DNA of 64,000 bases from an uncultured Alphaproteobacteria bacterium (GCA_944392555.1 CALXWZ010000007.1:1-64000), one strand, 5' to 3'; shown: positions 8,699-17,691, counted from the stretch's first letter. Notes: generated by a model from the letters alone, not told the origin. Translations and numbers: made by a program.

Positions 8699-8980
8699 AT
8701 GTTAATTTGTAAAAATGTTATTGTCAACGGCCGTCGCACCAGTATGCGATTGGATAGGGAGACGTGGATGTCGTTGGCGGATATTTGTTTACGGGAGAAG
8801 GTAACAATTCACGAACTGTGCTCAAAAATAGATACGATTAAAGGTCGTTCAGGTCTTTCATCGGCAACCAGATTATTTGTTTTAACGTATTTCAGATACA
8901 TTTTAAGCAAATACGAAAAAGATTCTTTTACATTCCCGCGGGAATACAATCCGGAAGAAATTTTCAAAAAAGTCTCATAA
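8699..8980 (+). CDS. Ribbon-helix-helix (RHH_4-type) protein
   Basis: 93 residues from the ATG at 8699, chosen because AAAGGAG precedes it by 6 bp; a GTG at 8669 lacks a ribosome binding site. The sequence NVIVNGRRTSMRLDRETW, then HELCSKID, then SATRLFVLTYFRYIL matches the alphaproteobacterial RHH_4 family, a one-strand two-helix fold that dimerises and binds DNA or acts as a small regulator. The role of this family is poorly defined. It has its own promoter and a strong terminator, so it is monocistronic. Confidence 0.85.
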   Translation: MLICKNVIVNGRRTSMRLDRETWMSLADICLREKVTIHELCSKIDTIKGRSGLSSATRLFVLTYFRYILSKYEKDSFTFPREYNPEEIFKKVS

Positions 8981-9003
8981 ACACCTTTTGTTTGTTCTGC
9001 CAA

Positions 9004-9036
9004 GTGTCTGCCGATTTAATCGGCAGGCACTTTTTT
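9004..9036. terminator. Terminator after the RHH gene
   Basis: 12-bp stem 9004-9015 with 9019-9030 (one G-T pair), loop TTA, followed by six T. It stops the plus-strand transcript. It could also serve the minus-strand MerR gene, though it lies 125 bp beyond that stop. Confidence 0.92.
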
Positions 9037-9160
9037 ATTTATGGATAATGCCGTTAATTTATGATTGCGAGTTCAATCGATATATAATTTTTTCTGCGAG
9101 AGGTATATGCTACACAAATCCGTTTGTATATATTCAGGAAGAATAAAAATAAATATAGAT

Positions 9161-9574
9161 TTATTTCAGGCGGGTTAAAAACTGCGGACAGCTTTTTGCT
9201 TTTTCTAAACTGCCGAGCCGAACGGCCTCTTCATATAACTCAATTTTATGATTGATACGCTCTAAATTTTTGCGCATTTGCGTTAAGCGATTTTTAACAT
9301 TTATGCGGTGTTCTTTAAACATATTCAAGCGTTGAGAAAGCGTTGAATCACCCGCAATGAACCAATCAATGTATTGTTTAATTCCTTTTAAGGGCATACC
9401 CGTGCTTTTTAAACATTCAATAAGCCCGATCCAGGCAATATCATTATCGGTATAAATCCGTAATCCCGATTGTGTTTTGCGCACAAAAGGCAATAAACCT
9501 TCTTTTTCGTAATAACGCAATGTATAAGGCGTTAATTTCGTAATTTTGGCTGCTTCACTGATTGAATAATTCAT
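9161..9574 (-). CDS. MerR-family regulator, AdhR-like
   Basis: 137 residues. The N-terminal winged-helix begins YSISEAAKITKLTPYTLRYYE, the standard MerR DNA-binding motif. A linker GMPLKGIKQYIDWFIAGDSTLSQRLNMFKEH and a long coiled-coil dimerisation helix (residues about 80-120) follow. There is no C-terminal metal-binding Cys cluster; the only Cys is near residue 130. This architecture matches AdhR-type MerR proteins that answer electrophile or aldehyde stress. A MerR-type operator with a 19-bp spacer occurs at 51991-52021 before the CMD-cupin gene and is a likely target (inference). Its own promoter is upstream at 9596-9624. Confidence 0.88.
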   Translation of the reverse strand: MNYSISEAAKITKLTPYTLRYYEKEGLLPFVRKTQSGLRIYTDNDIAWIGLIECLKSTGMPLKGIKQYIDWFIAGDSTLSQRLNMFKEHRINVKNRLTQMRKNLERINHKIELYEEAVRLGSLEKAKSCPQFLTRLK

Positions 9575-9595
9575 TTTTTCCTCCGATTATTTTCA

Positions 9596-9624
9596 GTGTA
9601 ATCATATTTTCGCAAATGTGTCAA
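9596..9624 (-). promoter_or_regulatory. Probable promoter of the MerR gene
   Basis: Minus strand: -35 TTGACA (9619-9624), 17-bp spacer, -10 TTACAC (9596-9601). No inverted repeat is seen in the spacer, so autoregulation by the MerR mechanism is not apparent. Confidence 0.55.
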
Positions 9625-9697
9625 CAGGATTTGGCTGTGCCTGAAAAGAGCGGGTAATTTTTTGTTTCGCAGGAATTCATTTTTTTCAAAATCGTTC

Positions 9698-9725
9698 TTG
9701 ACAAAGATAAAGGTGCCGTGATAAC
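9698..9725 (+). promoter_or_regulatory. Probable ndk promoter
   Basis: -35 TTGACA (9698-9703), 16-bp spacer, -10 GATAAC (9720-9725). The leader to the ndk ATG is about 45 nt and carries TAAGGAG. Confidence 0.55.
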
Positions 9726-9777
9726 TTGATGCCGAACATTTTACTTGTTTTAATCGATTAATTATAAGGAGAAAAAA

Positions 9778-10206
9778 ATGGCGATTGAAAGAACTTTTTC
9801 CATCATTAAACCGGATGCAACAAAAAGAAACTTAACCGGAAAAATCAATGCAATGATTGAAGCCGGCGGATTAACGATTGTGGCTCAAAAGCGGGTAAAA
9901 ATGACGCGCGAACAGGCCGAAAAATTTTATGCCGAACATAAAGGCAAACCGTTTTTTGACGGATTGATTGAATTTATGACATCTAATCCGGTTGTTGTTC
10001 AAGTGTTGGAAGGTGAAAACGCTATTGCCGAATATCGTCGCCTGATGGGAGCAACCAATCCGGCCGAGGCGGAAGAAGGAACGATTCGCGCGAGTGTTGG
10101 TGTGGATAAAGGGAGCAATTCCGTTCATGGTTCGGATTCGCCGGCTTCTGCCACACGCGAAATCGGTCAATGGTTCAGCGATAACGAAATTTTGCCGAAT
10201 ATGTAA
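9778..10206 (+). CDS. ndk: Nucleoside diphosphate kinase
   Basis: Transfers the gamma phosphate from ATP to NDPs and dNDPs through a phospho-histidine. 142 residues, normal length. It begins with the typical [11 protein letters not shown] strand, and the catalytic His is at 117 in NSVHGSDS. The basic RRLMGATNP segment for nucleotide binding is intact. Ribosome binding site AAGGAG lies 6 bp before the ATG. It is monocistronic, with its own promoter and two successive terminators. Confidence 0.98.
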   Translation: MAIERTFSIIKPDATKRNLTGKINAMIEAGGLTIVAQKRVKMTREQAEKFYAEHKGKPFFDGLIEFMTSNPVVVQVLEGENAIAEYRRLMGATNPAEAEEGTIRASVGVDKGSNSVHGSDSPASATREIGQWFSDNEILPNM

Positions 10207-10254
10207 AATGGTCGGCATTATTTCGGCGTAAACCGATGTATGCATATTAAAAGA

Positions 10255-10286
10255 TGACGGGGATTGTTATACCCCGTCAGTTATTT
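10255..10286 (+). terminator. First terminator after ndk
   Basis: 8-bp GC-rich stem 10255-10262 with 10272-10279, followed by GTTATTTTT. Confidence 0.85.
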
Positions 10287-10295
10287 TTAAGAAAG

Positions 10296-10321
10296 CCGTG
10301 CGGATTTTTCACGGTTTTTTT
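10296..10321 (+). terminator. Second terminator after ndk
   Basis: 5-bp stem CCGTG/CACGG (10296-10300 with 10310-10314), extendable by flanking A-T pairs, followed by seven T. It insulates the following dcw cluster from ndk. Confidence 0.75.
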
Positions 10322-10361
10322 AAATAAAAGTGAATTTGTTTATAAATTCTTAATGAAAGTA

Positions 10362-10370
10362 TGCTACAAT
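10362..10370 (+). promoter_or_regulatory. Extended -10 promoter of the dcw cluster
   Basis: TACAAT at 10365-10370 is preceded by TGC, an extended -10 element. A -35 with good match at the right distance is not seen. It lies 32 bp before the rsmH ATG. No mraZ gene stands between the promoter and rsmH. Confidence 0.5.
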
Positions 10371-10401
10371 GGGAACATACCTGTGAATTGGAAAATAAGA
10401 G

Positions 10402-11352
10402 ATGATAACCGAACCGCCACATATACCCGTTTTACTCCGCCCGATGCTTGACAATTTAAATTGTCGGAACGGGGGATTGTTTGCTGACGGGACGTTCGGA
10501 GCCGGGGGCTATACGCGCGCCATTTTAGAATCGAGTCCTCAAAACAAAGTAATTGCGTTTGACCGAGATCCGACCGTTATGCCCACCGTGCGGGAATTTC
10601 AAGATCGATTCGGGGAGCGTTTTACTTTTATTCCGCAGTGTTTCGGCACGATTGAAACGGCATTACAAGCGGTTTGCAATTCGGTAAAGTTAGACGGGTT
10701 TGTTTTGGATTTAGGTGTTTCTTCCATGCAAATTGATCAACCCGAACGCGGTTTTTCATTTCGGTTTGAGGGGCCGTTGGATATGCGAATGTCATGTAAC
10801 GGGATAACGGCGGAAGAAATCGTCAATACCTTTTCGGAACAAAAGCTCGCGGATATTCTTTATCGTTACGGTGAAGAAAAATTATCGCGGAGAATTGCAA
10901 AAGCCATTGTGTCGGCACGGACTCAAAAGGTGATTAAGACAACGAGCGAACTCGCGGATATTGTGCATCATGTTATGCCGAAACCGCGGGACGGTTCGGA
11001 TAGCGCCATGCGCACGTTTCAAGCGTTGCGCATTTTTGTGAATGACGAGTTGGGGGAACTGGAACGGGCATTGGATGCTTCCGTGCGTGTTTTAAAGCCG
11101 AACGGTCGGTTGGTGGTGGTAACATTCCACTCTTTGGAAGACAGAATCGTTAAAAATTTTATGATTGAGCATTCCTCTTTACGCCCGAATGCCAATCGGC
11201 ACGCTTTTATGCCGGAGACGGATTTACGAACGGCGGAATTTGAGGTGTTAACGCGAAAACCCATTAAGGCAGATGCGCAAGAATTGGCTGATAATCCGCG
11301 GGCGCATTCCGCTAAATTAAGGTGCGCCGTCAGAAAGGAGAACGTATGCTGA
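10402..11352 (+). CDS. rsmH: 16S rRNA (cytosine1402-N4)-methyltransferase RsmH
   Basis: SAM-dependent methylation of 16S rRNA C1402 in the ribosomal P site. 316 residues. The SAM site GTFGAGGYTRAIL is near residue 29; VLDLGVSSMQIDQPERGFSFR and VVVTFHSLEDRIVKNF are diagnostic of the family. The start at 10402 has only a weak AAGAG ribosome binding site. It opens the dcw cluster, where it is usually preceded by mraZ; here mraZ is absent. It overlaps ftsL by 7 bp. Confidence 0.97.
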   Translation: MITEPPHIPVLLRPMLDNLNCRNGGLFADGTFGAGGYTRAILESSPQNKVIAFDRDPTVMPTVREFQDRFGERFTFIPQCFGTIETALQAVCNSVKLDGFVLDLGVSSMQIDQPERGFSFRFEGPLDMRMSCNGITAEEIVNTFSEQKLADILYRYGEEKLSRRIAKAIVSARTQKVIKTTSELADIVHHVMPKPRDGSDSAMRTFQALRIFVNDELGELERALDASVRVLKPNGRLVVVTFHSLEDRIVKNFMIEHSSLRPNANRHAFMPETDLRTAEFEVLTRKPIKADAQELADNPRAHSAKLRCAVRKENVC

Positions 11353-11993
11353 AAATTATTTTGAATGCGTTTTGTTTGATGATTGCCTTGATTTCGGGAA
11401 TTTCGTTGTTTGTTTTAAAATATCACGTAAAAGCCGAGGAAGAAAAGTTGCAATCCATTCACCGCGAGATTTTGCAAAATAAACGGGAACGGCATATGTT
11501 GGAAGCTGAATGGGCTTATTTAAATGATCCGCAACGATTGTTGGCATTAGTTCATTCGCAAACGGATTGGCAACCGATTGCGCCGGAGCAAATTGTGGCA
11601 TTATCCGATATTCCGATGAGAGAAACGGAAGAAATTAAGGAAGCGGAAATCATCAATACGGCAGAAAAAGCAGAGGCGCAAAAGCCTGCACGGGCCCTAC
11701 AAAAAGAATTTGTGCCTGTGGCACCGAAACCGGCCGTTGCAAAAAAAGCAAACAATGCGTCAGCCTCAAAATCATCCGCGAACAACGATGAAAAGCATCA
11801 GGGTATAACGCAAAAACAATCGCTTGATTCGCTTGCACAAAGTGCCAAAGCTCTTTCGAGCGGTAATGCCGAAAGTGCGGGCAAGAAATCGCGCAGTCAA
11901 TTAAGCGGAACAACGCAAAAAGATTTTGTTTGGTCGCCCAAGAAAAAATCAAATACATCATCATATTCAAAACAGCAGGGGAGGCGTTTTTGA
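11346..11993 (+). CDS. ftsL: Cell division protein FtsL, with long C-terminal tail
   Basis: Bitopic membrane protein of the FtsQLB divisome subcomplex, acting at the septum. The start at 11346 follows AAAGGAGAA and overlaps the end of rsmH. The N-terminal membrane segment (residues about 4-24) is followed by a coiled coil (KAEEEKLQSIHREILQNKRE) and the short AEWAYLNDPQRLLAL motif typical of FtsL. At 215 residues it is much longer than most FtsL (roughly 100-130). The extra about 110 residues are low-complexity, rich in Ala, Lys, Ser and Gln, and probably disordered in the periplasm. Confidence 0.9.
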   Translation: MLKIILNAFCLMIALISGISLFVLKYHVKAEEEKLQSIHREILQNKRERHMLEAEWAYLNDPQRLLALVHSQTDWQPIAPEQIVALSDIPMRETEEIKEAEIINTAEKAEAQKPARALQKEFVPVAPKPAVAKKANNASASKSSANNDEKHQGITQKQSLDSLAQSAKALSSGNAESAGKKSRSQLSGTTQKDFVWSPKKKSNTSSYSKQQGRRF

Positions 11994-13744
11994 GCATATT
12001 TAAAAAGAAAAAAGAAGGATTTTATTATGTCGGGCAGGAAGTGCCTCAAACATCTATGGATAAATATAAATGTTTGGACGCAGCTACGAGGGGGGTTTTA
12101 GAAAAAGCGGGCGGACGGATTACCTTTGTGATGTGTGTATTCGGGTTGTGTTTTCTGGCGATTACAATTCGGTTATTTCAGTTGGGTGTGGTTAATTATC
12201 AATCTCGGCAGTTTGTGCCGTCTGTTTTGAAAACGGAGGAAGATTATTCTCGGTATAACATTTTGGATCGTAACGGAATGGTATTAGCAACCAGTGTGCC
12301 CACAAAAGATTTATCGGTGAATCCCAAAAAGGTAAAAGAGAAAGACAGAGCAACGGTTGCGCATGAACTTTCAAAAATTTTCCCCGATATTTCGGAAGAA
12401 AATATGCTGAAAAAATTAGAGCCGAATGTGAATTTCCGCTATATTAAAAGAAACATTACACCGATAGAACAAAAAGATGTTAATTGGCTCGGATACTACT
12501 TTTTGCAGGAAACGGACGGCGAAAAACGCGTATATCCGCAAGGGAATTTATTTTCGCATTTGTTGGGGAGCGTGGATATTGATAATAAAGGAACGGCAGG
12601 ATTGGAAAAGGCGTATAACGGTGTGTTGCGAGAAAAGAATTTAACGCTTTCCGTTGATTTATCCGTTCAGGAAATCGTGCGTAAGATTTTATCGGAAGAA
12701 ATTACGCGCTTTAAAGCCGAGGGTGGGCTCAGTATTGTGATGGACGTCAATACGGGCGAAGTGTTGGCAAGCGTTTCGTTGCCTGACTATAATCCCAATT
12801 TACCGTTAGCGAAAGAAGATAAAGATAAATTGTTTAATAAAGCCACGTTGGGGGCGTATGAATTCGGTTCGGTGTTTAAGTTGTTTAATACGGCGATGGC
12901 GTTGGATGCGGGGGTGATTAAGCCGACGGATAGTTATGATACCAGTCAAGCCATACAAATCGGGCGGAAAAGATTAACCGATTATCGCGGGCAGAATCGT
13001 CCGTTGCTTGTGCCGGAGATATTGATACACTCCTCCAATTTAGGTTCCGTTCGGATTGCTATGAAAGCCGGCTATGAACGTCAGCGGGAGTTTTTAGGGC
13101 GTTTGGGCTTTTATAAACCGTTGCCGATTTTATTGCCCGAGCGGACACGGACACAATATCCGCGTGCCAAAAAATGGGCAGATATTACATCGGCGAACGT
13201 TGCGTTCGGGTATGGGATTTCCGTATCTCCGCTACACGTTATCAGCGCCGTTTCGGCATTGGTAAACGGTGGATATTATCGTGTGCCGACGTTTTTAAAA
13301 GACGGCAATAAAGGTAAACCCGAATATCAGGTGATTTCCGAAAAAACATCGGAAATCATGCGTCACATGATGTGGGGCGTGATTAACTGGCGGATTAAAG
13401 AAAAAGATTTGGGATATGGATACAATGTCGGCGGTAAAACGGGAACGGCGAACTTAATTAGAAACGGCAAATATGTGGAAGGAACATCAAGAACGTCTTT
13501 TGTGGGGGTGTTTCCGATGAACAATCCGAAATACGCCGTTATGGTGACACTTGAAAATCCGAAAAAATTAAAAGAAACATTTAATTTCAACACGGCCGGT
13601 TGGAATGCAAAACCGACGGGTATGAAAATAATTGAACAGATTGCCCCGTATTTGGGCATTGCTCCCGAAGAGCAATGGGCGCAACCGTCATATATGCAAC
13701 GGGCAATAGAGGCATCTTTGGAGGCAAATAAAAGGAAGTGGTAA
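11990..13744 (+). CDS. ftsI: Peptidoglycan transpeptidase FtsI (PBP3)
   Basis: Septal D,D-transpeptidase working with FtsW. The start is placed at the TTG at 11990: GGGGAGG (11978-11984) lies 5 bp before it and the codon overlaps the ftsL stop TGA. This gives 584 residues. One N-terminal membrane segment (about residues 45-65) is followed by the PBP dimerisation domain and the transpeptidase domain. Active-site motifs are complete: SVFK at 294-297, SSN at 348-350, KTG at 483-485. Order and overlap with ftsL are as in other dcw clusters. Confidence 0.96.
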   Translation: MSIFKKKKEGFYYVGQEVPQTSMDKYKCLDAATRGVLEKAGGRITFVMCVFGLCFLAITIRLFQLGVVNYQSRQFVPSVLKTEEDYSRYNILDRNGMVLATSVPTKDLSVNPKKVKEKDRATVAHELSKIFPDISEENMLKKLEPNVNFRYIKRNITPIEQKDVNWLGYYFLQETDGEKRVYPQGNLFSHLLGSVDIDNKGTAGLEKAYNGVLREKNLTLSVDLSVQEIVRKILSEEITRFKAEGGLSIVMDVNTGEVLASVSLPDYNPNLPLAKEDKDKLFNKATLGAYEFGSVFKLFNTAMALDAGVIKPTDSYDTSQAIQIGRKRLTDYRGQNRPLLVPEILIHSSNLGSVRIAMKAGYERQREFLGRLGFYKPLPILLPERTRTQYPRAKKWADITSANVAFGYGISVSPLHVISAVSALVNGGYYRVPTFLKDGNKGKPEYQVISEKTSEIMRHMMWGVINWRIKEKDLGYGYNVGGKTGTANLIRNGKYVEGTSRTSFVGVFPMNNPKYAVMVTLENPKKLKETFNFNTAGWNAKPTGMKIIEQIAPYLGIAPEEQWAQPSYMQRAIEASLEANKRKW

Positions 13745-13756
13745 AAGGGTGGTAAA

Positions 13757-16609
13757 ATGGAATTAAAGGCATTGTTAGAAGTATTGAATATTGCGCCGGA
13801 ATCGGTTGTGTATCCGCAAGGGAAAACGGCAGATGATTATGGGCAAACGAATGTAAGCGATATTTGCTTGAATGCAAATGATGTGAAATCGGGCGATATT
13901 TTCCCTGTGACCAAGGGTATTCAGTTTGATGGTTTGACTTTTGTGCCCGAAGCAGTTCAAAACGGAGCGGTTGCTTTGTTGGCAGATAGAAAGATAACGG
14001 CAAAAATACCCGTTATTTGCGTGCCGAATTTGCGAAAAGCCATTGCTATTGTTGCCGATGTGCTTCACCCGACACCGCAGATGCAAAAATTGGCCGTAAC
14101 GGGTACAAACGGGAAAACTTCCGTTGCTTACTTTACGCAACAAATTTTAAACCGCGCCGGGAAAACGGCAGCCAGTTTAGGCACAATCGGCATTCAGTCG
14201 CCCGTTTATCACCGCGATGGGAAAATGACGACGCCCGATGCCGTAACGTTGCATAAATCACTTGAAGAATTAGCGCAACACGGTGTTGAATTTGTGGCAC
14301 TGGAAGCATCCAGTCATGGATTGGATCAAGAGCGTGTGGGGGCTATTGAGTTTGCGGCAACAGGCTTTACGAATCTTACCCGAGATCACTTAGATTACCA
14401 CCAAACAATGGAGGCTTATTTAGCCGCTAAAATGAAATTATTTACCGAACGCACGCGCAAAGACGGTGTGGTGGTTTTGAATGCCGATGTGCCGGAATTT
14501 CAAGAAATGGCAGAAGCCGTTAAGGCCAAAGGAATTCGCATATACTCCTATGGGGCAAACGGAAAAGAACTTAAATTACTCTCGCGCATACCCGTTGTCG
14601 ATGGGCAAAATGTTGTGATTGAAGTGATGGGACAAATTTATACCATTCACTTAAATTTATACGGTGATTTTCAGATTATGAATATCTTATGCGCCGTCGG
14701 GTTATGTTTAGCCGTCGGTCTTTCTGCCGATACCGTAATGCGTATTTTGCCGACATTGAAAGCGCCGGACGGTCGTATGGAACATGTTGCCACGGTTAAC
14801 GGTGCGCCCGTTTTTGTGGATTATGCGCACACGCCCGATGCATTGGAGCGCGTATTGATTTCCTTAAAACCGCATACGCAACGTCACTTGGTTTGCGTTT
14901 TCGGTTGCGGTGGTAATCGGGATACGGGCAAACGCCCGCAAATGGGTGAAATTGCCGATCGCTTGGCGGATATTGTGTATATTACGGACGATAATCCACG
15001 ATTGGAAAATGCGGCAGATATTCGGCGCGCCATAAAAGAGGCATGTCCGAAAGGTGTTGAAATTGATGGGCGTGAAGAAGCCTTGTATGAAGCCATACAT
15101 ATTTTAGAGCCGGGCGATGTGTTGGTTGTGTGCGGTAAGGGACACGAAACGGGGCAGACAATCGGCGAAACGGTTTATCGCTTTAATGACAGAACGGAAA
15201 TTTTATCATTGGTGGCCACAATGGAAAAAGAAATTATCTGGAAAAGCACGGAATTAGCCATGGCGCTCAATACAACGGTTTGTCCGTATGTGAATGCAAC
15301 GGGCGTTTCCATTGATACGCGCACGCTGGAATACGGTGATTTATTTATTGCTCTCAAAGGGGAGCGAACGGATGGACATAATTATGTGGCAACGGCTATT
15401 GATAAAGGGGCTTCGGCGTGCATTGTTGACCACTTGGTAGAGCATATTCCGGTGAATAAGCAAATCATTGTGGAAGATACACAGGTAGCGCTTGAATCGT
15501 TGGCGCGATTTGCCCGAATGCGCAGTGAAGCCGTTTTTATCGGCATAACGGGCAGTTCGGGAAAAACAACCAGCAAAGAAATGTTGCGCACCGTTTTGGG
15601 TGAGCAAGGAAATGTATTTGCCACACAAGGCAATTTAAATAATCAAATCGGTGTGCCGTTGATGTTGGCCAGAATGCCCCTGAATACGGAATACGCCGTT
15701 ATCGAAATGGGTATGAATCACTTTGGGGAAATGGCATTTTTATCGGAAATCGTGCGACCCAATCATACGCTGATTACAACCATCGGCGGTGCCCATCGGG
15801 AGTATTTTAAAAGCGATGACGATATTGCCGTTGCCAAAGGCGAAATTTACGAATATGCCGATCAAAGCGGAACAGCCGTTTTAAATAAAGAAATCCCGCA
15901 ATTCCATTATTTGCTCGGTGAGGCGCAAAAAGCAGGTATTCGGCGGGTTGTGACGTTTGGTGAGCGACATGGCGCTGATTTTGAATTAACGGACTGCACG
16001 GTTGATTCGGATAAAACAATCGTTCGCTTTAAGTGGAATGGGTTAAATTATACTTTTTATCTTTGCTTTGCCGGTCGTCATTTTGCGTTGGATGCGCTCG
16101 GCGTTTTGGCAATGGTTGACGCGGTGGGTGCCAGCGTGGAACAAGCCATGCGCACGATTGAAACCGTAACGCCGTTGGCGGGGCGTGGCAAGACGAGTGC
16201 CCTTACTTTACCGAACGGGCAAAAAATTACACTGATTGATGATTCCTATAATGCCAATCCGAAATCCGTATCTGCCTCGTTGGATACCCTGGGGGCGTAT
16301 CGGACGGAGCGACGCATTGCCGTATTGGGAGATATGTTGGAACTGGGTGAATTTACTCGGGAAGCCCATATCGGATTACAGGCGGATATTGAAAGGAATC
16401 AAATTGATAAAGTATATGCCGTCGGGCTTGAAATGAAGAATTTATATGATGTATTGCCGGTGGAAAAACAAGGATTTTGGACACAATCGGCAACAGAAAT
16501 GATTCCCGTTTTGAAAAAAGAGTTGCAAACGGGAGATGTGGTTCTCGTGAAAGCATCAAACGGTATGGGAATGAAAAAAATCGTAAGCGCTTTAAAAGGA
16601 GATGAGTAA
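13757..16609 (+). CDS. murE/murF: MurE-MurF fusion (two peptidoglycan precursor ligases)
   Basis: A single 950-residue frame carries two Mur ligases. Residues 1-about 485 are MurE: ATP loop GTNGKTS at 116-122 and the meso-diaminopimelate signature DNPR at 412-415, so it should add meso-DAP to UDP-MurNAc-L-Ala-D-Glu. Residues about 489-950 are MurF: ATP loop GSSGKTT at 599-605, adding D-Ala-D-Ala. The join is only a few residues long (LSLVAT) and the would-be MurF ATG at 15221 lacks a clear ribosome binding site, so this is one polypeptide. MurE-MurF fusions are known in scattered bacteria. The stop overlaps the mraY start (TAATG). Confidence 0.96.
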   Translation: MELKALLEVLNIAPESVVYPQGKTADDYGQTNVSDICLNANDVKSGDIFPVTKGIQFDGLTFVPEAVQNGAVALLADRKITAKIPVICVPNLRKAIAIVADVLHPTPQMQKLAVTGTNGKTSVAYFTQQILNRAGKTAASLGTIGIQSPVYHRDGKMTTPDAVTLHKSLEELAQHGVEFVALEASSHGLDQERVGAIEFAATGFTNLTRDHLDYHQTMEAYLAAKMKLFTERTRKDGVVVLNADVPEFQEMAEAVKAKGIRIYSYGANGKELKLLSRIPVVDGQNVVIEVMGQIYTIHLNLYGDFQIMNILCAVGLCLAVGLSADTVMRILPTLKAPDGRMEHVATVNGAPVFVDYAHTPDALERVLISLKPHTQRHLVCVFGCGGNRDTGKRPQMGEIADRLADIVYITDDNPRLENAADIRRAIKEACPKGVEIDGREEALYEAIHILEPGDVLVVCGKGHETGQTIGETVYRFNDRTEILSLVATMEKEIIWKSTELAMALNTTVCPYVNATGVSIDTRTLEYGDLFIALKGERTDGHNYVATAIDKGASACIVDHLVEHIPVNKQIIVEDTQVALESLARFARMRSEAVFIGITGSSGKTTSKEMLRTVLGEQGNVFATQGNLNNQIGVPLMLARMPLNTEYAVIEMGMNHFGEMAFLSEIVRPNHTLITTIGGAHREYFKSDDDIAVAKGEIYEYADQSGTAVLNKEIPQFHYLLGEAQKAGIRRVVTFGERHGADFELTDCTVDSDKTIVRFKWNGLNYTFYLCFAGRHFALDALGVLAMVDAVGASVEQAMRTIETVTPLAGRGKTSALTLPNGQKITLIDDSYNANPKSVSASLDTLGAYRTERRIAVLGDMLELGEFTREAHIGLQADIERNQIDKVYAVGLEMKNLYDVLPVEKQGFWTQSATEMIPVLKKELQTGDVVLVKASNGMGMKKIVSALKGDE

Positions 16610-17691
16610 TGCTTTATTGGCTTTCATTATTGTCATCCGACATTAGTTTTTTAAACATTTTTAAATATCTGACGTTTCGCAGTGGTGGGGCATTGGCAAC
16701 GGCTTTTATCATTATGTTGCTATGCGGTCCGCGGTTTATCGGGTGGTTAAAACGGAAACAAGGCGAGGGTCAACCCATTCGGCGAGAGGGCCCGCAAACG
16801 CATTTGGCAAAAAAAGGCACGCCGTGTATGGGTGGATTATTGATTTTGATTGCCGTTTTGATTTCGTCTTTATTATGGGCGCAATTATCAAATCCGTATG
16901 TGTGGGTTTTAATGTTCGTGTTAATCGGATTCGGCTTGGCCGGATTTTTGGATGATTACAAAAAATTAACGCAACATAGCTCTGCCGGTATTTCGGGCAA
17001 ACAAAAACTCGGGTTTCAATTTTTAATCAGTTTAATCACGTGCTTGTGGCTGATTTGTTTGGAAAAAGGACAAATGGGAACAACGCTGACCATTCCGTTT
17101 TTCAAAGATGTATTGATTGATTTAAGCTATTTTTATATTCCGTTTGTGTTGTTGGTTATGGTGGGTAGTTCAAATGCCGTTAACTTAACCGATGGTTTGG
17201 ATGGTTTGGTTAGTATGCCCGTTATTACGTGTTGCTTGGTTTTTGCCGTGGTATCTTATTTGGTCGGGCGCGTGGATTATACAACATATTTACATATTCA
17301 CTATGTGCCCGGCGCAGGGGAAATGGCCGTCTTTTGCTGTGCGGTTATCGGAGCGACGCTCGGGTTCTTATGGTTTAATGCGCATCCGGCACAAGTGTTT
17401 ATGGGTGATACGGGCTCGTTAGCACTCGGCGGTGTATTGGGTGCAGTATCCGTTGCAACGAAGCAAGAACTTTTATTGGCGATTGCGGGCGGTATATTCG
17501 TTGTGGAGGCATTATCCGATATTATTCAGGTTGGGTCGTATAAGTTGCGGGGCAAACGCGTGTTTTTAATGGCGCCGATTCATCACCATTTTGAGAAAAA
17601 AGGCTGGAGCGAAACAACGGTTGTCGTGCGGTTTTGGATTATATCTATTTTGCTGGCGTTACTGGCGCTCTCAACATTGAAAATTCGGTAA
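16609..17691 (+). CDS. mraY: Phospho-MurNAc-pentapeptide translocase MraY
   Basis: Integral membrane enzyme that transfers phospho-MurNAc-pentapeptide from UDP to undecaprenyl phosphate, making lipid I. 360 residues with about ten membrane segments. The family signatures are present: FLDDYKKL, NAVNLTDGLDGLVSMP and FMGDTGSLALGG, and the histidine-rich loop APIHHHFEKKGW. The ATG overlaps the murE/murF stop, so it is translationally coupled. Downstream, murD is expected but ftsW follows after 15 bp. Confidence 0.98.
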   Translation: MLYWLSLLSSDISFLNIFKYLTFRSGGALATAFIIMLLCGPRFIGWLKRKQGEGQPIRREGPQTHLAKKGTPCMGGLLILIAVLISSLLWAQLSNPYVWVLMFVLIGFGLAGFLDDYKKLTQHSSAGISGKQKLGFQFLISLITCLWLICLEKGQMGTTLTIPFFKDVLIDLSYFYIPFVLLVMVGSSNAVNLTDGLDGLVSMPVITCCLVFAVVSYLVGRVDYTTYLHIHYVPGAGEMAVFCCAVIGATLGFLWFNAHPAQVFMGDTGSLALGGVLGAVSVATKQELLLAIAGGIFVVEALSDIIQVGSYKLRGKRVFLMAPIHHHFEKKGWSETTVVVRFWIISILLALLALSTLKIR

